From: Odontesthes bonariensis
Lineage: Eukaryota > Chordata > Actinopteri > Atheriniformes > Atherinopsidae
DNA: 64,000 nucleotides
Assembly (NCBI RefSeq): GCF_027942865.1
Contig: NC_134520.1
Location: 35,908,688-35,972,687 of the forward strand
Direction of reading: 5' to 3'
Shown here: piece by piece, positions 21,430 to 33,661 of the stretch
Numbering within the stretch: position 1 is the stretch's first letter
How the letters are laid out: every line of letters starts with the position of its first letter
Notes under the pieces: generated by a model
The model's input: the letters and a program-made list of their open reading frames with translations, nothing else
Told to the model about the DNA's origin: nothing
Database searches by the model: none
Program-made: the position numbers and the translations under genes

Positions 21430-21600
21430 CCTGTAGCACATCAGGGAAAAGTTTTAAATACACTTCAAAACTGAACAGGTACTTGAAAGCCCAGTAAAGA
21501 AACTGTATCCTCGTAAAATATGTGGTAAAAATTTCAGAAATAACAAGACATTGAATTTCTGCATCAGAATTTACGCAGCTGCGAAGTTATATTCCTAAAA
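21430..21600 (+). pseudogene. Relic fingers after the stop of exon B
   Basis: After TAG the sequence still resembles fingers when frames are shifted: TGTAGCACATCAGGGAAAAG (CSTSGKSF-like) and TCGTAAAATATGTGGTAAAA (RKICGKNF-like). At least two C-terminal fingers have been lost by a small deletion and a stop. Confidence 0.6.
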
Positions 21601-22140
21601 CAGGAAGTAAAACCATTTGTACAAGTTAAAAGTAAACTGTTCAGACTTAAAGCACCTTTATACTGTTCTTCAACAAACATCATGGGAGTTTATTAAATGT
21701 CGTTTAATATGTGTCTAATAAAACTTTTTTTTCATGTGTGTGTGTCAAACTGCAAGATTTCCATTTAAATTGTTTACTGGACTTGTTCTTTAATTTTAAA
21801 GAGGCATTTTTACAGCACCGTCTCTTTGGAAGTTTTTGGGAAACTGTAAAATCTTCACCAGTTTGAACAGAAGCAAACTTTTACAGTACACCGTCAGTAT
21901 TTGGTGCCATGGATCATCTCACTATGCCACTTATGGTCACATATGGTGCCTCCAATCAGCTCCATGAGTTTAAGGTTGGGAATATTTTGAAAATGATCAT
22001 TACCAGTTCCTCTTATTAATTCTGTATCTATTTTTTTTTAACAAATATCTTTATTCTGAACATGCAAAACTCTAAATGTTAGATTTTGTATTCATTAAAC
22101 TTCACATAAATATTAGTTGTTCATTCTGAAATGTAAATGT
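21601..22140. other. 3' flank of exon B
   Basis: AATAAAACTTTTTTTTC at 21717 is a plausible polyadenylation site for the B transcript. Nothing else was recognised. Confidence 0.4.
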
Positions 22141-22144
22141 ATTT

Positions 22145-22500
22145 TATTTATACAGCCCTAATTCAAACAATCATTATGATGTACCAAGGTGCTTTACAGT
22201 AGGTAATAAATAAAGAGAAGAATAAGTAAAAACAAATAAAAACAATAAAAGAACAGTGAAAGCAATAAAATACAACAAAATCGAATAAGATAAAATAAGA
22301 CAAAAGTCTCATCACACTACTGGGTATTAAAAGCAATCCTAAATAAGTAGGTTTTTATGATATATGACGTAAAATAGCATCTTTCTGAGTGGACAGTTCT
22401 CTATTGTATGGGTGCACTCAGAAATTGATAAGAAGAATGTAAACTCCTTTATGGATACCCAGTACCTGGTATTTTCTCATCAGGTTTCAATTTCCAACTC
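22145..22500 (-). mobile_element. LINE 3' tail, one arm of an inverted pair around exon 1 of gene C
   Basis: ATTTATACAGCCCTAATTCA, then AAGGTGCTTTACAG, is a LINE-type 3' tail in reverse. Positions 22262-22485 recur in reverse complement at about 23535-23757 (shared ATACCCAGTACCTGGTATTT). Confidence 0.65.
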
Positions 22501-22535
22501 TAAGAAGAGCCCAGTTTATTGTCAGCTTATTTAGA

Positions 22536-22850
22536 TTAGATTAGATTGTACTTTATTTATCCCACAACGGGGAAATTCACTTGTCACAGCAGCAACAACA
22601 GACATGAAACAAGAAATTAAAAAAGAGAAAACTTTTTTTTTAAAGAGAAAAAGCAAGTACTAAAAACTAGAAAAAAAAAGTAAGTTCTAAAAAGTAAAGT
22701 GACCTAAAAGTAAAGTGACCTAGTATAAATAACATTGCACATTGTGAAGTTGAAATTAATAAAATATAAATAATACTGGTAATGAAAAATCTCTATATGA
22801 TTCTCCCATGAAATGCAGCAGCATTAATATTAAGATTAAGAAGAAATTTA
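22536..22850 (-). mobile_element. LINE 3' tail
   Basis: TTAGATTAGATTAGATT then TACTTTATTTATCCCACAAC is the reverse of the common fish LINE ending with a short tandem tail. The rest is A-rich and decayed. Confidence 0.6.
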
Positions 22851-23071
22851 CAGAATGTGTTGTCTAGTTAAAATGTTGTCTTTCAATCTGTAAAAAACTC
22901 TTCTCTACTCAGACAAGCTGCAACAAAGCAAGCTTTTATGGAGTTGAAGGCGGAACCAAAGTGAATTCCCTGTTTCTGCCGGAACTCTATTCGGGAAACT
23001 CAGCTGAAAGCGTTAGCAGAGCCAGCTTCGCTGTGTTGTCTGAGCTGAATCTGTGAGTGTGAGCAGCAACA

Positions 23072-23243
23072 ATGTCTTCAGCTCAGCATCTGAGAGAGTT
23101 TATCAGCCAGCGACTCACTGCTGCTGCTGAGGAAATATTCTCAGAGTTTGAGAAAACCATCGGCCGGTACGAGGAGGAGATCGACCGTCAGCGCAGGCTG
23201 CTGGATATCACCTGGAAACCCCAAATAAACTTACCCACAATAG
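23072..23243 (+). CDS. Zinc-finger gene C, exon 1
   Basis: This 172-bp N-terminal exon encodes the same product as the others (SSAQHLREFISQRL ... EKTIGRYEEEIDRQRR), ending in phase 1 at ATAG/GTATGA. It joins the exon at 29142 to give 427 residues. The exon and about 400 bp of the following intron are nearly identical to gene D (34100-34530), so C and D arose by a recent local duplication. Confidence 0.88.
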
Positions 23244-23890
23244 GTATGAAACACTGGGATGGGCTGGAGTAAATAGCCCAGAAGTATCCGAGCTGCAGAG
23301 CTGGTGTCATTGGAAAAAGCACAAAAGAAAAACAGCTTCAGTTTTTCCTTTATTACCTTTTTTTGGAGGGGGGAAGACTGGAGCATATCGAGCAGAAATG
23401 TAAAGAAAAAAAACTTGATTTGGGAAATTATCCTCATCACAGGCTGTCATTGTGTTTGGTTATTGAGTTTCAATTTTATTTAGATGAAGTTTAAAGGATT
23501 AAATGGTTTAAATATTGCTGCTGTAAATGGAAAATACCAGGTACTGGGTATCCATAAAAGAGTTTACATTCTTCTTATCAATTTCTGAGTGCACCCATAC
23601 AACAGAGTGCTATTTAGATAATAGAACTGTCCACTCAGTAAGATGCTATTTTATGTCATATATCATAAAAACCTACTTATTTAGGATTGCTTTTAATACC
23701 CAGTAGTATGATGACACTTTTATCTTATGTTATCTTATTCGATTTTGTTGTATTTGGTTTAAATTATCCCTCTTTGTAGATGCATAAATAAATAGCAAAG
23801 CTACAACAGAGCAGCTTAATCTGGGGATTGGTTGTAAAATTATATTTTGTGAAGCATCGTTTGCTCAGACGTCAGTAAAACTTCAGACCA
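23244..23890. repeat. Duplicated intron segment shared with gene D
   Basis: 23244-23460 matches 34304-34520, and 23755-23885 matches 34560-34690. The unmatched middle in gene C (about 23465-23750) is the inverted LINE-tail copy, so that insertion came after the duplication. Confidence 0.75.
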
Positions 23891-24038
23891 GCTGAATTCT
23901 GCACAAATCTGTCCTCATGTCTACACTTTAAATGTAATATGTGTTTTATTCTGTTGTAATTATGCGTTAGAGTCTTATAACGAGTTTAACTGAGTTAGCA
24001 TTCACTACAAACACTGTGATAGTTTTCAGCTCATCTAT

Positions 24039-24763
24039 AGCCCCTTTCACACTGCGACCCGCTACGTTAGCGGGTCCAAATTGCACCTTCGACCCGCGTC
24101 GAGCAATGTGAGCGCTTGGCGTGTCAGGGTGACCCGTGTCGCCTGAAGCCGAGTTCAGGGGGCGTGGCCTAGTGGCAGAGCGTCACAGGGAACACATAAA
24201 ATGCTGGGCGTGTACTATGACGTAGGCAAAAGCCATGCGTCGGAGGTAGGGTTAAATACACCTTGAGGACTCGTTTTTGCAATTGTATATGCAGTTCATG
24301 GAGATGTTATTTTACGGGGTGTGGATGGTCACAACGTGGGATGCCGCCGAAGAACATATGCGGAGAATACAAGAGCACTATAGTCCCCGAAATGTGGCGG
24401 TAAATAACGTCCTCTGCTCGGAGGCTGAGGAGCTCGCGGACCTCCTTGTGTCCCCAGTTGGTCATATTAAAAAATGTCTCCAACCTGATGTAGGCTAAAA
24501 CAGAGTAAAACTTGTCCTCACCTGTCGCTGTTGTTCTGAATCAGCTGTCCATTCTGTCTTTTAAACTCCTCACGCCACGCCCACGTCCGACCCGCATCGA
24601 TTGCGTTCACACCAAACTCGGCTCGGCAAAAAGACTAGGGTCCGACGCGGGTCGAAAGGCGAATCGAGTTGACGCGGCAGCCCGGGTCGGCAGTGTGAAC
24701 GCAACAGCGGACACGCTAAATTCGCGGATTAAACGCGGGTTATACCTCAGTGTGAAAGGGGCT
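24039..24763. mobile_element. TIR element with 3-bp duplication, copy 2
   Basis: It has the same ends as 16943-17711 (AGCCCCTTTCACACTGCGAC / CAGTGTGAAAGGGGCT), flanked by TAT (24036-24038 and 24764-24766). Most of the interior is the same as copy 1, but the region 24250-24385 differs. Confidence 0.82.
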
Positions 24764-24804
24764 TATGTTATGTAGAGGATGGGCAGTATTTCCCCTCACG
24801 TTAA

Positions 24805-25404
24805 AGCTGCAGTCTGCAAGATTTGTTGTTGTCATACGTAAAGTCCTACTTTTTGGCATTTTAAGAGTTTACATGATCTATCAGAACGCTTGAAGTTGAA
24901 AACGGTGACCTCCGTAGTCGCAAAATGCAAGAACTGCTTATTTTTAAACCGAAAAATAAAAAGTTATTCAACTTCCTGTCCCGCCCCTTCAAAACACATG
25001 AGAACTCGTGCACGTCTGTGTGCACGCCAGATGCGCGTACACGACTCCTCATTCATCAACTCACCTGTCATTTGCGCTCATGGAAGACACAGTAAGTAGA
25101 CTAGCCCGTAATGAAGTTCAATAGTCCAGATAAATAAGCGTGGGGACGAGCCTACCTTGTATCGCGCGTGCATAATCGGTGATTGACAGGCAGCAGAGCC
25201 CAGCTCGTAACCTGATTGGTTACCTTTTACCGGTCCGGTCTGCAATTTTGTAAACAAACCTGCTGGCTTTGGAGGGACCTAGCGGGACATATAGGGGACC
25301 TAGAGAACTCATTTTTTTTTGTATTGGGGTATTTAATGTACTACTTTCAGAATCCCCGGACAGTTCCAGGCATTATGCTTGAAAAAGAGTTGCAGACTGC
25401 AGCT
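24805..25404. mobile_element. TTAA-flanked element
   Basis: TTAA 24801-24804 precedes AGCTGCAGTCTGCAA, and TTGCAGACTGCAGCT precedes TTAA 25405-25408. It is 600 bp with no conserved protein seen. Confidence 0.85.
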
Positions 25405-25481
25405 TTAAGCGTCTGGTTGCAGCGTTTTCTGTTCCATGAAGAAGCTCCGGAGCCGGTTTGTTCAGTTTCTTTGGGTCTCAG

Positions 25482-25873
25482 GCTACCTTTACACGGAAAC
25501 GATCTGAAACCAAAATGCAAAAGTGGCGTTTCGTTTTCACTTTTAAATCTGCATTTAGACGAGCGTTTTAGGGTGAAAATCTGCGTGCATACGGAAACGC
25601 AAAAGTGTGTGACGTTTATGTGTTTCCCACGGTTTTCTGGCACTTTATTATGCTTGTCACGTTATTTCTATGTGACGAGAAACGCAGTTTTGCGTTTTCA
25701 TCCTTTACACGGTGGCGCGACAGTGGAGCGATTTCAAGAATTCCACTCTGGAGGGCGGTTTCACTTTTTTGCGTTTTCATGCCCCCAAAACGCCGTTACC
25801 ATCTAAACGATATAGTGCATCCACAAAAAGGTTTTGCGTTTTTAACCCGTTTTCGTTTCCGTGTAAAGTGCCC
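25482..25873. mobile_element. Inverted-repeat MITE
   Basis: The ends GCTACCTTTACACGGAAACG and CGTTTCCGTGTAAAGTGCCC are an imperfect inverted pair, with CTCAG on both outer sides. The interior repeats GCGTTTT motifs. No reading is credible as a gene. Confidence 0.65.
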
Positions 25874-26078
25874 CTCAGGCTCTGATGCTGCTGCCCCCAA
25901 CACATGCTGCAAAGCAGATGGAACTCTAATCCTAATCCTGTCCCACAATTCTTTGTGCTTTATGCTTTATTTTCATCCGTTTGCTCTAACTTCATGTAAA
26001 ACATAGTGTGAGCACTACATTTAGCTTCTGTGGTGTAATATATCACACCATAGTACAGCATTTACCAGGCTACTTATC

Positions 26079-26345
26079 AAATCAAATCAAATTTATTTAT
26101 ATAGCACATTTCATGTACAAACAATTCAAAGTGCTTTACATAAAATTAAAGCATTGCAGCAGGGAGTGGAAGAAGCATTAAAAATACATAAAAGAATATA
26201 TAAAGAGAAACAAATAAAATAATTTAAATGAATTTAAAAACCAGCAACAGTCCAGATAAGTTCAAAGATATCGTGCAGATTTCATGCAAAGACACATGAG
26301 AAAAGAAATGTTTTTAACCTGGATTTAAAAATGTCTCCATTTGGT
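26079..26345 (-). mobile_element. L2/CR1-type LINE 3' end
   Basis: ATCAAATCAAATCAAATTTA, then ATAGCACATTTCATGTACAA, is a LINE 3' end in reverse. Copies of the same family are at 32953-33185 and 42354-42850. Confidence 0.8.
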
Positions 26346-26603
26346 GAAAGTTTATGCCATTATATGGGAATGCATAAACGGGGAGATAATGAATGCTTTG
26401 CCCACTCAGTTTGTTCATGACTCACTGTTTCTCTGTTATAAGTGCATTAACCGGGCCGAGGAGGGGAGGGGGTTCAGGGAAGGGTCATGAGGGGGAAGCG
26501 TGGGTAAACTGGGTATTTACAGTCATAGACTAATGATATACAATTAGTATTGAACGTTTTACTTCCTTTGTTTTCCCCAAGTCTCCACAGTTAGCTTCTA
26601 ACA

Positions 26604-26840
26604 TCAGAATCAGAATGCCTTTATTGTCATTGTACATGGTACAGCGAAATTTAAAGCCACCAAAACAATGCAAAGAGAAAATAAAAATATTAAAAAATAT
26701 ATAAGTGTCTACAAAAAGGGAAGGGTGTAAGATGCACAGTTTTTTTGATACGGTAAATAAATAAAAGATGGTGTTAGTGGTGATATATAAATAAGGTGTA
26801 AGTAGATCCAAGTAAATGGATATATTGTGCAGAACACTGA
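26604..26840 (-). mobile_element. LINE 3' end
   Basis: ATCAGAATCAGAATGCCTTT, then TTGTACATGGTACAGCGAAA, is a common fish LINE tail, here in reverse and decayed. Confidence 0.6.
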
Positions 26841-27023
26841 CATCTTGAAGTTAAACATGTGAATAATAGTATTATTCAGATGCTTATTATAAATGTCATG
26901 AAACGAAAATGTACAATCTTGACTTTTTTTTACTGTACACAGTACAGAACATCTGTCTGGCAGATGTTCAACACACTATCTCATAGGTCTCCTCTCCAGA
27001 AGTGAGTCAAATTTAACTTTTTT

Positions 27024-27242
27024 ATTTTTTTTAAACACTTTATTTTGGAATTTTTTATCTTATAAACAAAAATGATACAGAGCATGTTGTTCAAGCAGTC
27101 TCACATCTACAACATATGGTATAACTAACAATTCTACCAGACTGCCGAGATAAGAGATCTTATATTCCCCACACCCACCTCCCTTCACAAAGAAGAACAA
27201 CTAAATAAAAATTACAGTTCCTAACAATGGCGACCAAAAAAA
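27024..27242 (-). mobile_element. Short retroposed insert with 24-bp target duplication
   Basis: An identical 24-base stretch (AAGTGAGTCAAATTTAAC plus TTTTTT) lies at 27000-27023 and 27243-27266. The insert begins with a T-rich run (the reversed poly-A) and is 5'-truncated. It is probably an L1-type 3' end; no coding is left. Confidence 0.75.
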
Positions 27243-27979
27243 AAGTGAGTCAAATTTAACTTTTTTTTTAATCATTTTTGGTCGACTTGTTGTGTCTTTA
27301 TGTCCAAATTTGCTTGAAACATTGTAGAGATTTTTTTCATATTGTATCCGTGTATCCATGAACTTATCTAGTCATCTGTCTTTGATAAATAAATGTTTTG
27401 TAATTGATCATATTTAACATAACTAAGCGAGTTTTTGTGCTGACAGCTGTCGTTACCTGTCGGGCAAATGAAAGATTATCCAGTCAAATCCAGTTCACAG
27501 TGAGAAAAAATCTGTTTATTGACTGTAGCTGTGAGCGTTGACGGTTGTTTGTCTCATTCTTCTCCGTGAGCATGTTTCCATGACAACATAAAACTGCTGT
27601 TTACAGAAATGTAGGTATGGTTGGGAGTGTAAGACAGAACAGAAAAGCCAAATAAATTGAATATAATGCACCCCTCCTGCATCATTTATGTTACAGGAAT
27701 CACAGTTAGAACAACTGTTGCTTTGAATGTAAACGGCTGCAGGGAATCGTGGGGCAGAACTATCTCCTTTTCCTCTCATTTAGAATAGTTTCCTGTGCAG
27801 AAGGAGATGATAAAGGAGGCATTGAGCGAACAAATGGGGCGTCTATGACTCTGGTATTACTTTGGTCATGCTGCAGTCGTAAAGCCGATGGGAATCCCCA
27901 TCCCTCCACGGGGCCTCAACAGTAATGATTGTGTCATCAAACTGAAATCAACATGGTTACATGTCCTTTATGCCCATTT

Positions 27980-28507
27980 TTTTTTTAAATTTGCACATTT
28001 TTATTGAGTTTTTGTTTTCCATACAGGTGAACAACCACAATTCCACAGTTTTCCCAATATCCTTCCCGTATTCAACAAACTATTGTGCCCACATTCTGTA
28101 TCTGTTTTGAAGCATTATAACCTTTCTTTCCTTTATGTGCTTCAAACCTGCCCGAACACTTTCAATACCTGGCATTTACTGTTCGTTCTTCCAACCTCCT
28201 GTCTCCTAATTTTCCTTCTTCTCATTTAAATTTACCTGCAAATTAACTATATACAATCTGTAGCTATGTAAGGGTTCCTCCTGTCCCCAGGGTTTTATTC
28301 AACAAAATCTGACCTCAATGGTGAAACAAAGTCCAACCAATTTTTCCAGTAATTCTTAAATTTGCCAGATTCTAATCTGATGGAAAATGTCAACCTTTGC
28401 ATCATATAAATATTGTGCATTACGTCAACCCAATCTTCCCTTTTAGGCTCCTCTGCCTTCATCCATTTCCTAGTAATGGCTTTTTTTGCTAGCCCCTTTA
28501 TGGCCAT
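27980..28507 (-). mobile_element. L1-type LINE 3' fragment
   Basis: The minus-strand reading 28295-28507 gives KAITRKWMKAEEPKREDWVD ... YMMQRLTFSIRLESGKF ... YWKNWLDF. This resembles the C-terminal end of L1-type ORF2 (ITRNW ... IYIMEKMTF ... F-KYW-KW). The T-rich start at 27990 is the reversed poly-A tail. It lies in the long intron of gene C. Confidence 0.75.
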
Positions 28508-28543
28508 TTAAAAGAGCTTTTATCAGCTTTTAAAGACACGGTT

Positions 28544-29036
28544 AACCTTGTAGCACCCACAGTTGCAGATATGCCACAAGCTTTTTATTTATTTACATTA
28601 TTTATTTACATTATATTTTTATTCACATTACATTATTTGATTTTTTAAATTTACATACATTATTTACATTCATGTGAAATATTTTTTTTACATTACATTT
28701 TATGTGCCGACAGTTGTCACAGCATCGTTTTCTTGGCTCAGTGAATTACACTCTGCTTTGCGGTGGTCTGTTCTAGTTCCTTCTGGTCTCGTTTGGTGTG
28801 GTCTGCTTTGTCCACCTTTCACAGCGCTAATGGGAGCTCAGGTCTCCAAATTGTATTATTACAAAATTAATCAGGAAAGCCCACAGTTGCAAATATGCAA
28901 CATTGCCTAAAATGATCAAAAATAGCCCAATTCCAAAAATTCCAAAAATATTGGTTTATTCCCACCCAAAAAGATGCAAGAAGAGACGAAATTATTTTTT
29001 TCAATGATTATTCATATGCTTGGGTGCTACAAGGTT
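28544..29036. mobile_element. MITE with TA flanks
   Basis: AACCTTGTAGCACCCA (28544-28559) and its reverse complement (29021-29036) bound it, with TA at the outer edges. The left part holds an ATTTACATT short repeat. It ends about 105 bp before exon 2 of gene C. Confidence 0.7.
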
Positions 29037-29141
29037 ATGGATGCCAGATCCAAGTTTTTTTTTTTTATCTTATCTCAAACTGCTGATATTTACACGGCAT
29101 CATCTTTCTAAAGTTTTTCTTGTGTCTCTTTGTATCTTCAG

Positions 29142-30253
29142 ACCTCCCTCAACATTTTGTGTGTAAGGAGGAGGATGCTGCTGACCGGCAGCTCTGTAGC
29201 CAGGAGAGGAACTCCCATCTAGACCAGGAGGAGCCGAACCCACCGCCGATCAAAGAGGAACAGGAGGAACTTTGTGCAAGTCAGAAGGAAGAGCAGCTCG
29301 TACTGAAACAGGAGACCGATGCCGTCATGGTTACTCCTGCTTGTGACGAAAATGACGAAAGTGAACCGAAACCCAACTGTGACGTGATCGTCTCTCCGAA
29401 TTCTTCTGTAGCTCAGAGCCAAGATCAGGAAGGAGGCAAGCATGAAGACTCCGGGTCGATGACAGCTGCCGAGCCCAAGTCAAATAACAGATACCACAGA
29501 AGAAGAAGTCACAGCAACAATGTGAACAACCCTCCAAAGACACAGTCTAATACTGATATGGGTAAAAAGTGTATAAAATGCGACTTTTGTGGAAAAGCCT
29601 TTGAGTTTAGATGCAAAATGAAGAGACATTCCAGAGTCCACACAGGTGAGAAGCCGTATTCTTGTAATTTCTGCGGGAAAAGATTTGGTCACACATCAGC
29701 CTTGAACGTTCACTTGAGAACGCACACGGGCGAGAAACCGTATCTGTGCAAAATATGCGGAACAAGTTTCTCTCAGTTTCGGCAGTTAAACATCCACCTG
29801 ACGACCCACACGGACGATAAGCTGTTTTCCTGCAAAACTTGCGGGAAAGGTTTCTCTCAGAGCGGCGACTTGAACGACCACATGGCGACTCACATGGAGA
29901 ATAAGCTGTATTTCTGTGAAACGTGCGGGAAAGGTTTCAGGCACAGCAGCACTCTGACCGCCCACATCAGGACCCACACGGGCGAGAAGTCGTATTCGTG
30001 TGAAACGTGCGGGAAAAGTTTTTCGCACAAAGGTAATCTGACCGCCCACATCAGAATCCACACGGGCGAGAAGCCTTACGCCTGCGTGATTTGTGATAAA
30101 AGTTTTGCTCAAAGGAGCGTTCTAACCGTCCACATGAGAACGCACACGGGCGAGAAGCCGTATTCTTGCGAATTGTGTGACAAAATCTTCAGACACAGAA
30201 GCACTCTGACACTCCACATGAGCACTCACATCAGTGAGAAGCAGCAGTTCTAA
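29142..30253 (+). CDS. Zinc-finger gene C, exon 2 (linker plus 8 C2H2 fingers)
   Basis: A TTGTATCTTCAG acceptor opens the exon, joined in phase to 23072-23243 (427 residues in all). An acidic linker follows ([37 protein letters not shown]). Then come eight fingers with complete Cys2His2 sets: CDFC, CNFC, CKIC, CKTC, CETC, CETC, CVIC and CELC, most joined by TGEKPY-type linkers. Fingers 3-5 use divergent linkers (TDDKLF, MENKLY). It is probably a nuclear sequence-specific DNA-binding protein. The target is unknown and no KRAB, SCAN or BTB domain is present. This is the longest intact copy in the cluster. Confidence 0.9.
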
Positions 30254-30959
30254 AAACTATCCACATTTTCACATTCAAAGTGCTGAATATGCTGAATGTG
30301 CTTCAACAACATTCATCTTAAATCGACTGACGGTTGTCGTGGAATCTGGTTTGAAAAATGTGATTTTCTTTCATTTAGAAGCACTTTGAAATTTTCCTTT
30401 GAATTATTTTAGAAAATGAAAAAAAATCAAAAACCACGTAAGCGGTTCACAGATGTCTTAATCATGGTTATAATATATTTTGATATTACTAAACATGCAT
30501 TGTTGTTGTTTATAACATCGGTTATTAACTATTAACTCAACTCTAACGTTACAGCCCCGACGGCTGCAACTATACGACTGATATATTGCCTTTTTGTGTT
30601 CTATGTGCATCATGGGGTTAATGAAATATGTAATAAAAACAAAGAGAGGGCTTGAGCCAATATTTAACCAACGTATCCGAATTTATTGATCAATTATCAT
30701 CAAATCTAAACACCTGAAACTTGTACTTAACATATTTGCTATCTAATTTAATAAAGGTGCAAACTTAATAAAGTTTACTGTTCAGTGAACATGTTGTAAA
30801 CGTATTCATTTTAATAAACTTAAAACCTACCCTCAGACTCCTCGTTCTTGTTGCACAGACTGTCATGTTTCACCCATATTCTCCGGTATTCTTTACTTAA
30901 AAATGATGATGACGGTCATTTTAAAAGGGGTGAAAGAGATACCGTGATCATATATTTAG

Positions 30960-31670
30960 ATGGGAAACTATACTTGTGAAATGTGTGGTAGAAGTCTCAG
31001 ACATGGGGGTACTTTCACTAGACTCCGTCAAACAGTCTGGAAAAACCCAAGAGGAATCCGTTCCCATGGAGGGTGGGACCTTACTCAGCAACTTAAATTC
31101 ATTGGAGTTCCCTTAACCAATCATAATGTTTAGAAAGGACGTAGGTTATGCGCCGAGGTTCATGCTTACTCTCGCGAGGCTCTAGCTCGCGAATCACGCT
31201 TCCCACATCCGCTTTCATTATACCGGTACCATTTGATAAATCAAACTTTTCCCAAAGCCAGTTGGAAGGAGAGCTACGACATCCTTGCCACTAACAATAT
31301 TGAAGAGGCATTCCTCTTTTTCTCGTTTTAATTGTGTAATGCTCTCCAGAGTTGAGACAACTTCATGGATAGCTTCTAGCGTTCTTCCGTCGCCATGTTT
31401 ATTTCCGCTGCGGTTAAACTACAATTACATGGACTACAATGGACTCCGCGCGTGAGTTCTGCGTCACCACTCGCAACTGTTTGCTGATTGGCTGAGCGAA
31501 CCGAGGTAGGGGGTTTGGGCCAGACTATGTGCGGAGCCAAAATCTTTGGGCGGAAGTACGTAGGATGGCGTCGCCAGGCTATACTTTCACCACGTCACCA
31601 GTCATTTCTTGTCATGTTTGTGGTAAATATTTTAGATGTGATGGTACTTTTTTATTAACACAGGTATCCA
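30960..31670 (+). pseudogene. Relic zinc fingers split by a transposon
   Basis: Left of the 31019-31581 element the sequence reads YTCEMCGRSLRHGG. To its right, one copy of the 9-bp duplication being discounted, it continues SCHVCGKYFRCDG. Both are finger halves without their His halves. They are remains of a further finger exon or of lost C-terminal fingers of gene C. Confidence 0.6.
31019..31581 (-). mobile_element. 9-bp-duplication element with RecQ-like helicase fragment, copy 2
   Basis: TACTTTCAC flanks both sides (31010-31018 and 31582-31590). The ends are TAGACTCCG and CCAGGCTA. On the minus strand (about 31225-31385) the reading EVVSTLESITQLKREKEECL, then NIVSGKDVVALLPTGFGKSL, then IYQMVP, is the helicase motif I region (TGFGKS) of RecQ-type enzymes, followed by a stop. 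The fragment is far too short to be active. Confidence 0.8.
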
Positions 31671-31684
31671 CACTGTTGAAAACA

Positions 31685-32214
31685 CACTGAAAAAAGTGAC
31701 TTTTTGGTGAAGTAAACTCTATTAGAGTAACTGTCATAATCTCTACCTTGTATTTTTAAGATTCAGTAAGAACTCGAGCTTCTTAAGTAAAATTAAACAT
31801 TTTATTAACGTAATACATGAATTATGGGGGAAGAGTAAGTTTTACTTAGGTTTCCTCATACAATTTAAATGTTTAATAGTTGTATGTACATAAATCTAGA
31901 AATACTACATAAACTTTACTCTGTTACTTCATAACAGCAAATACTACAGATATATAAAATATACTTAAAATTTTGAGTAAAATGATGTTCCTGCCTATGA
32001 AAAACAAGTAGACTTTACTTAATTTGTTTAAATAAATATAACTTAAAACTTAGATGTAATTAAGTAAATGTTACTTAATATCTTCAAAACTGTTGTGTTT
32101 TATGGTAAGTAAAATTTACTTGATATTGCAGCATTAAATATTACTAAAATTATTTGAGTGCAAATACTTACAAAGGGTTTTTTAAGTAAATCTTATGAGT
32201 TGTTTTTTTCAGTG
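31685..32214. mobile_element. AT-rich MITE
   Basis: CACTGAAAAAAGTGACTTTT at 31685 and TTTTTTTCAGTG ending at 32214 are inverted ends. The interior is rich in AGTAAA(A/T)TTTACTT motifs. There is no coding. Confidence 0.6.
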
Positions 32215-32499
32215 TATGTAGTCCCAAAATATAAATGACAAAGACTTATCTAATAATGGGGCAACCCTGTAATATAAATCTGTTTATAAAAAGGTTGCTG
32301 GTTCTAACTAACACCTAAACAGTGCAGTGTGGAGGAGAGCTGAACAGCTGACGGCATCCTCCTGCAACTCCTCAGTGACTTAACAAACTTTTGAAAAAGT
32401 CCACTGAAAACAAAGCTTTTCTTCGGTTTTGAGAAGTCATCTGGAACATGTATGCAGATGTCTTCTACTAAATGATCGAATTTGCAATGAGAACAAGCC

Positions 32500-33592
32500 A
32501 ACTTTTATCCTCATAACGGGACAGTATTAATATGTAGACAATTAGCTGGAGGGCGTATCATGGACTGTATCGTTGAAGTGCCTTGAGATGACTTTTGTTG
32601 GGAGTTGGTGCTATATGAATAAACTGAATTGAATTAAATTAAATTAAACTAATTAACAGTAAGCAGCAAAACATTTTTGCCTTAAGTAGTCTAAACCTAA
32701 CCTCATAATGGGACAGTATTAGCTGGAGGACGTATCATGGACTGTATCGTTGACTTTTGTTGGGAGTTGGTGCTATATGAATAAATTGAATTTAATTGAA
32801 TTAAAAGTAAGTATTAAAACATTTTTGCTAAAAGTAGTCCAAACCTAACCAAAGTCTGGATAAATTACACAAGCAACAATCTCAAATTGATTGATTGATT
32901 GATTTTTCTTAAATTTATTTAGTCATTTATCATTATTAGTAGTAGTAGTAGTCAAATCAAATCAAATTTATTTGTATAAATCAAAATCAAATCAAATCAA
33001 ATTTATTTATATAGCACATTTCATGTACAAAACAATTCAAAGTGCTTTTACATAAAATAAAAGCATTGCAGCAGGGAGTGTAAGAACCATTAAAAATACA
33101 TAAAAGAATATAAAGAGAAACAAATAAATGAATTTAAAAACAAGCAACAGTCCACAAGATATCGTGCAGATTTCATGCATAGTAGTCGAAGTATTTTTAT
33201 TAGAATTGGTATTATTGTTGTTGCTAATATACAATCATTCTAAATATTTATATATTTTTTTGAGATACTAGACCAATTTGAATTTCTCCCATTGGGGAAT
33301 GAATAAAATATTTTCCATTCTATTCTATCAGACTTATTACAAGAACATTTGTTTGACGGTAACGGTTACTTTGTTGAATAAACTTTAAATAAAGCTTTAT
33401 TTATAAACTGTGTTGCCTTATATTAAACTAATTAACAGTAAGTAGTAAAACATTTTTGATAAATGTAGTCTAAACCTAACCAAAGTCTGGATAAATTACA
33501 CAAGCAACAATCTCATATTGATTGATTGATTTTTAAAAATTTATTTAGTAATTTATTATTATTATTATTTAGTCATTTATTATTATTATTAG

Positions 33593-33661
<69 letters not shown>

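Noticed and set aside
24277-24775. ORFs inside the 3-bp-duplication elements as genes
   Set aside because: They are shared only with the other copy of the element at 16943-17711, contain no known domain and are short.
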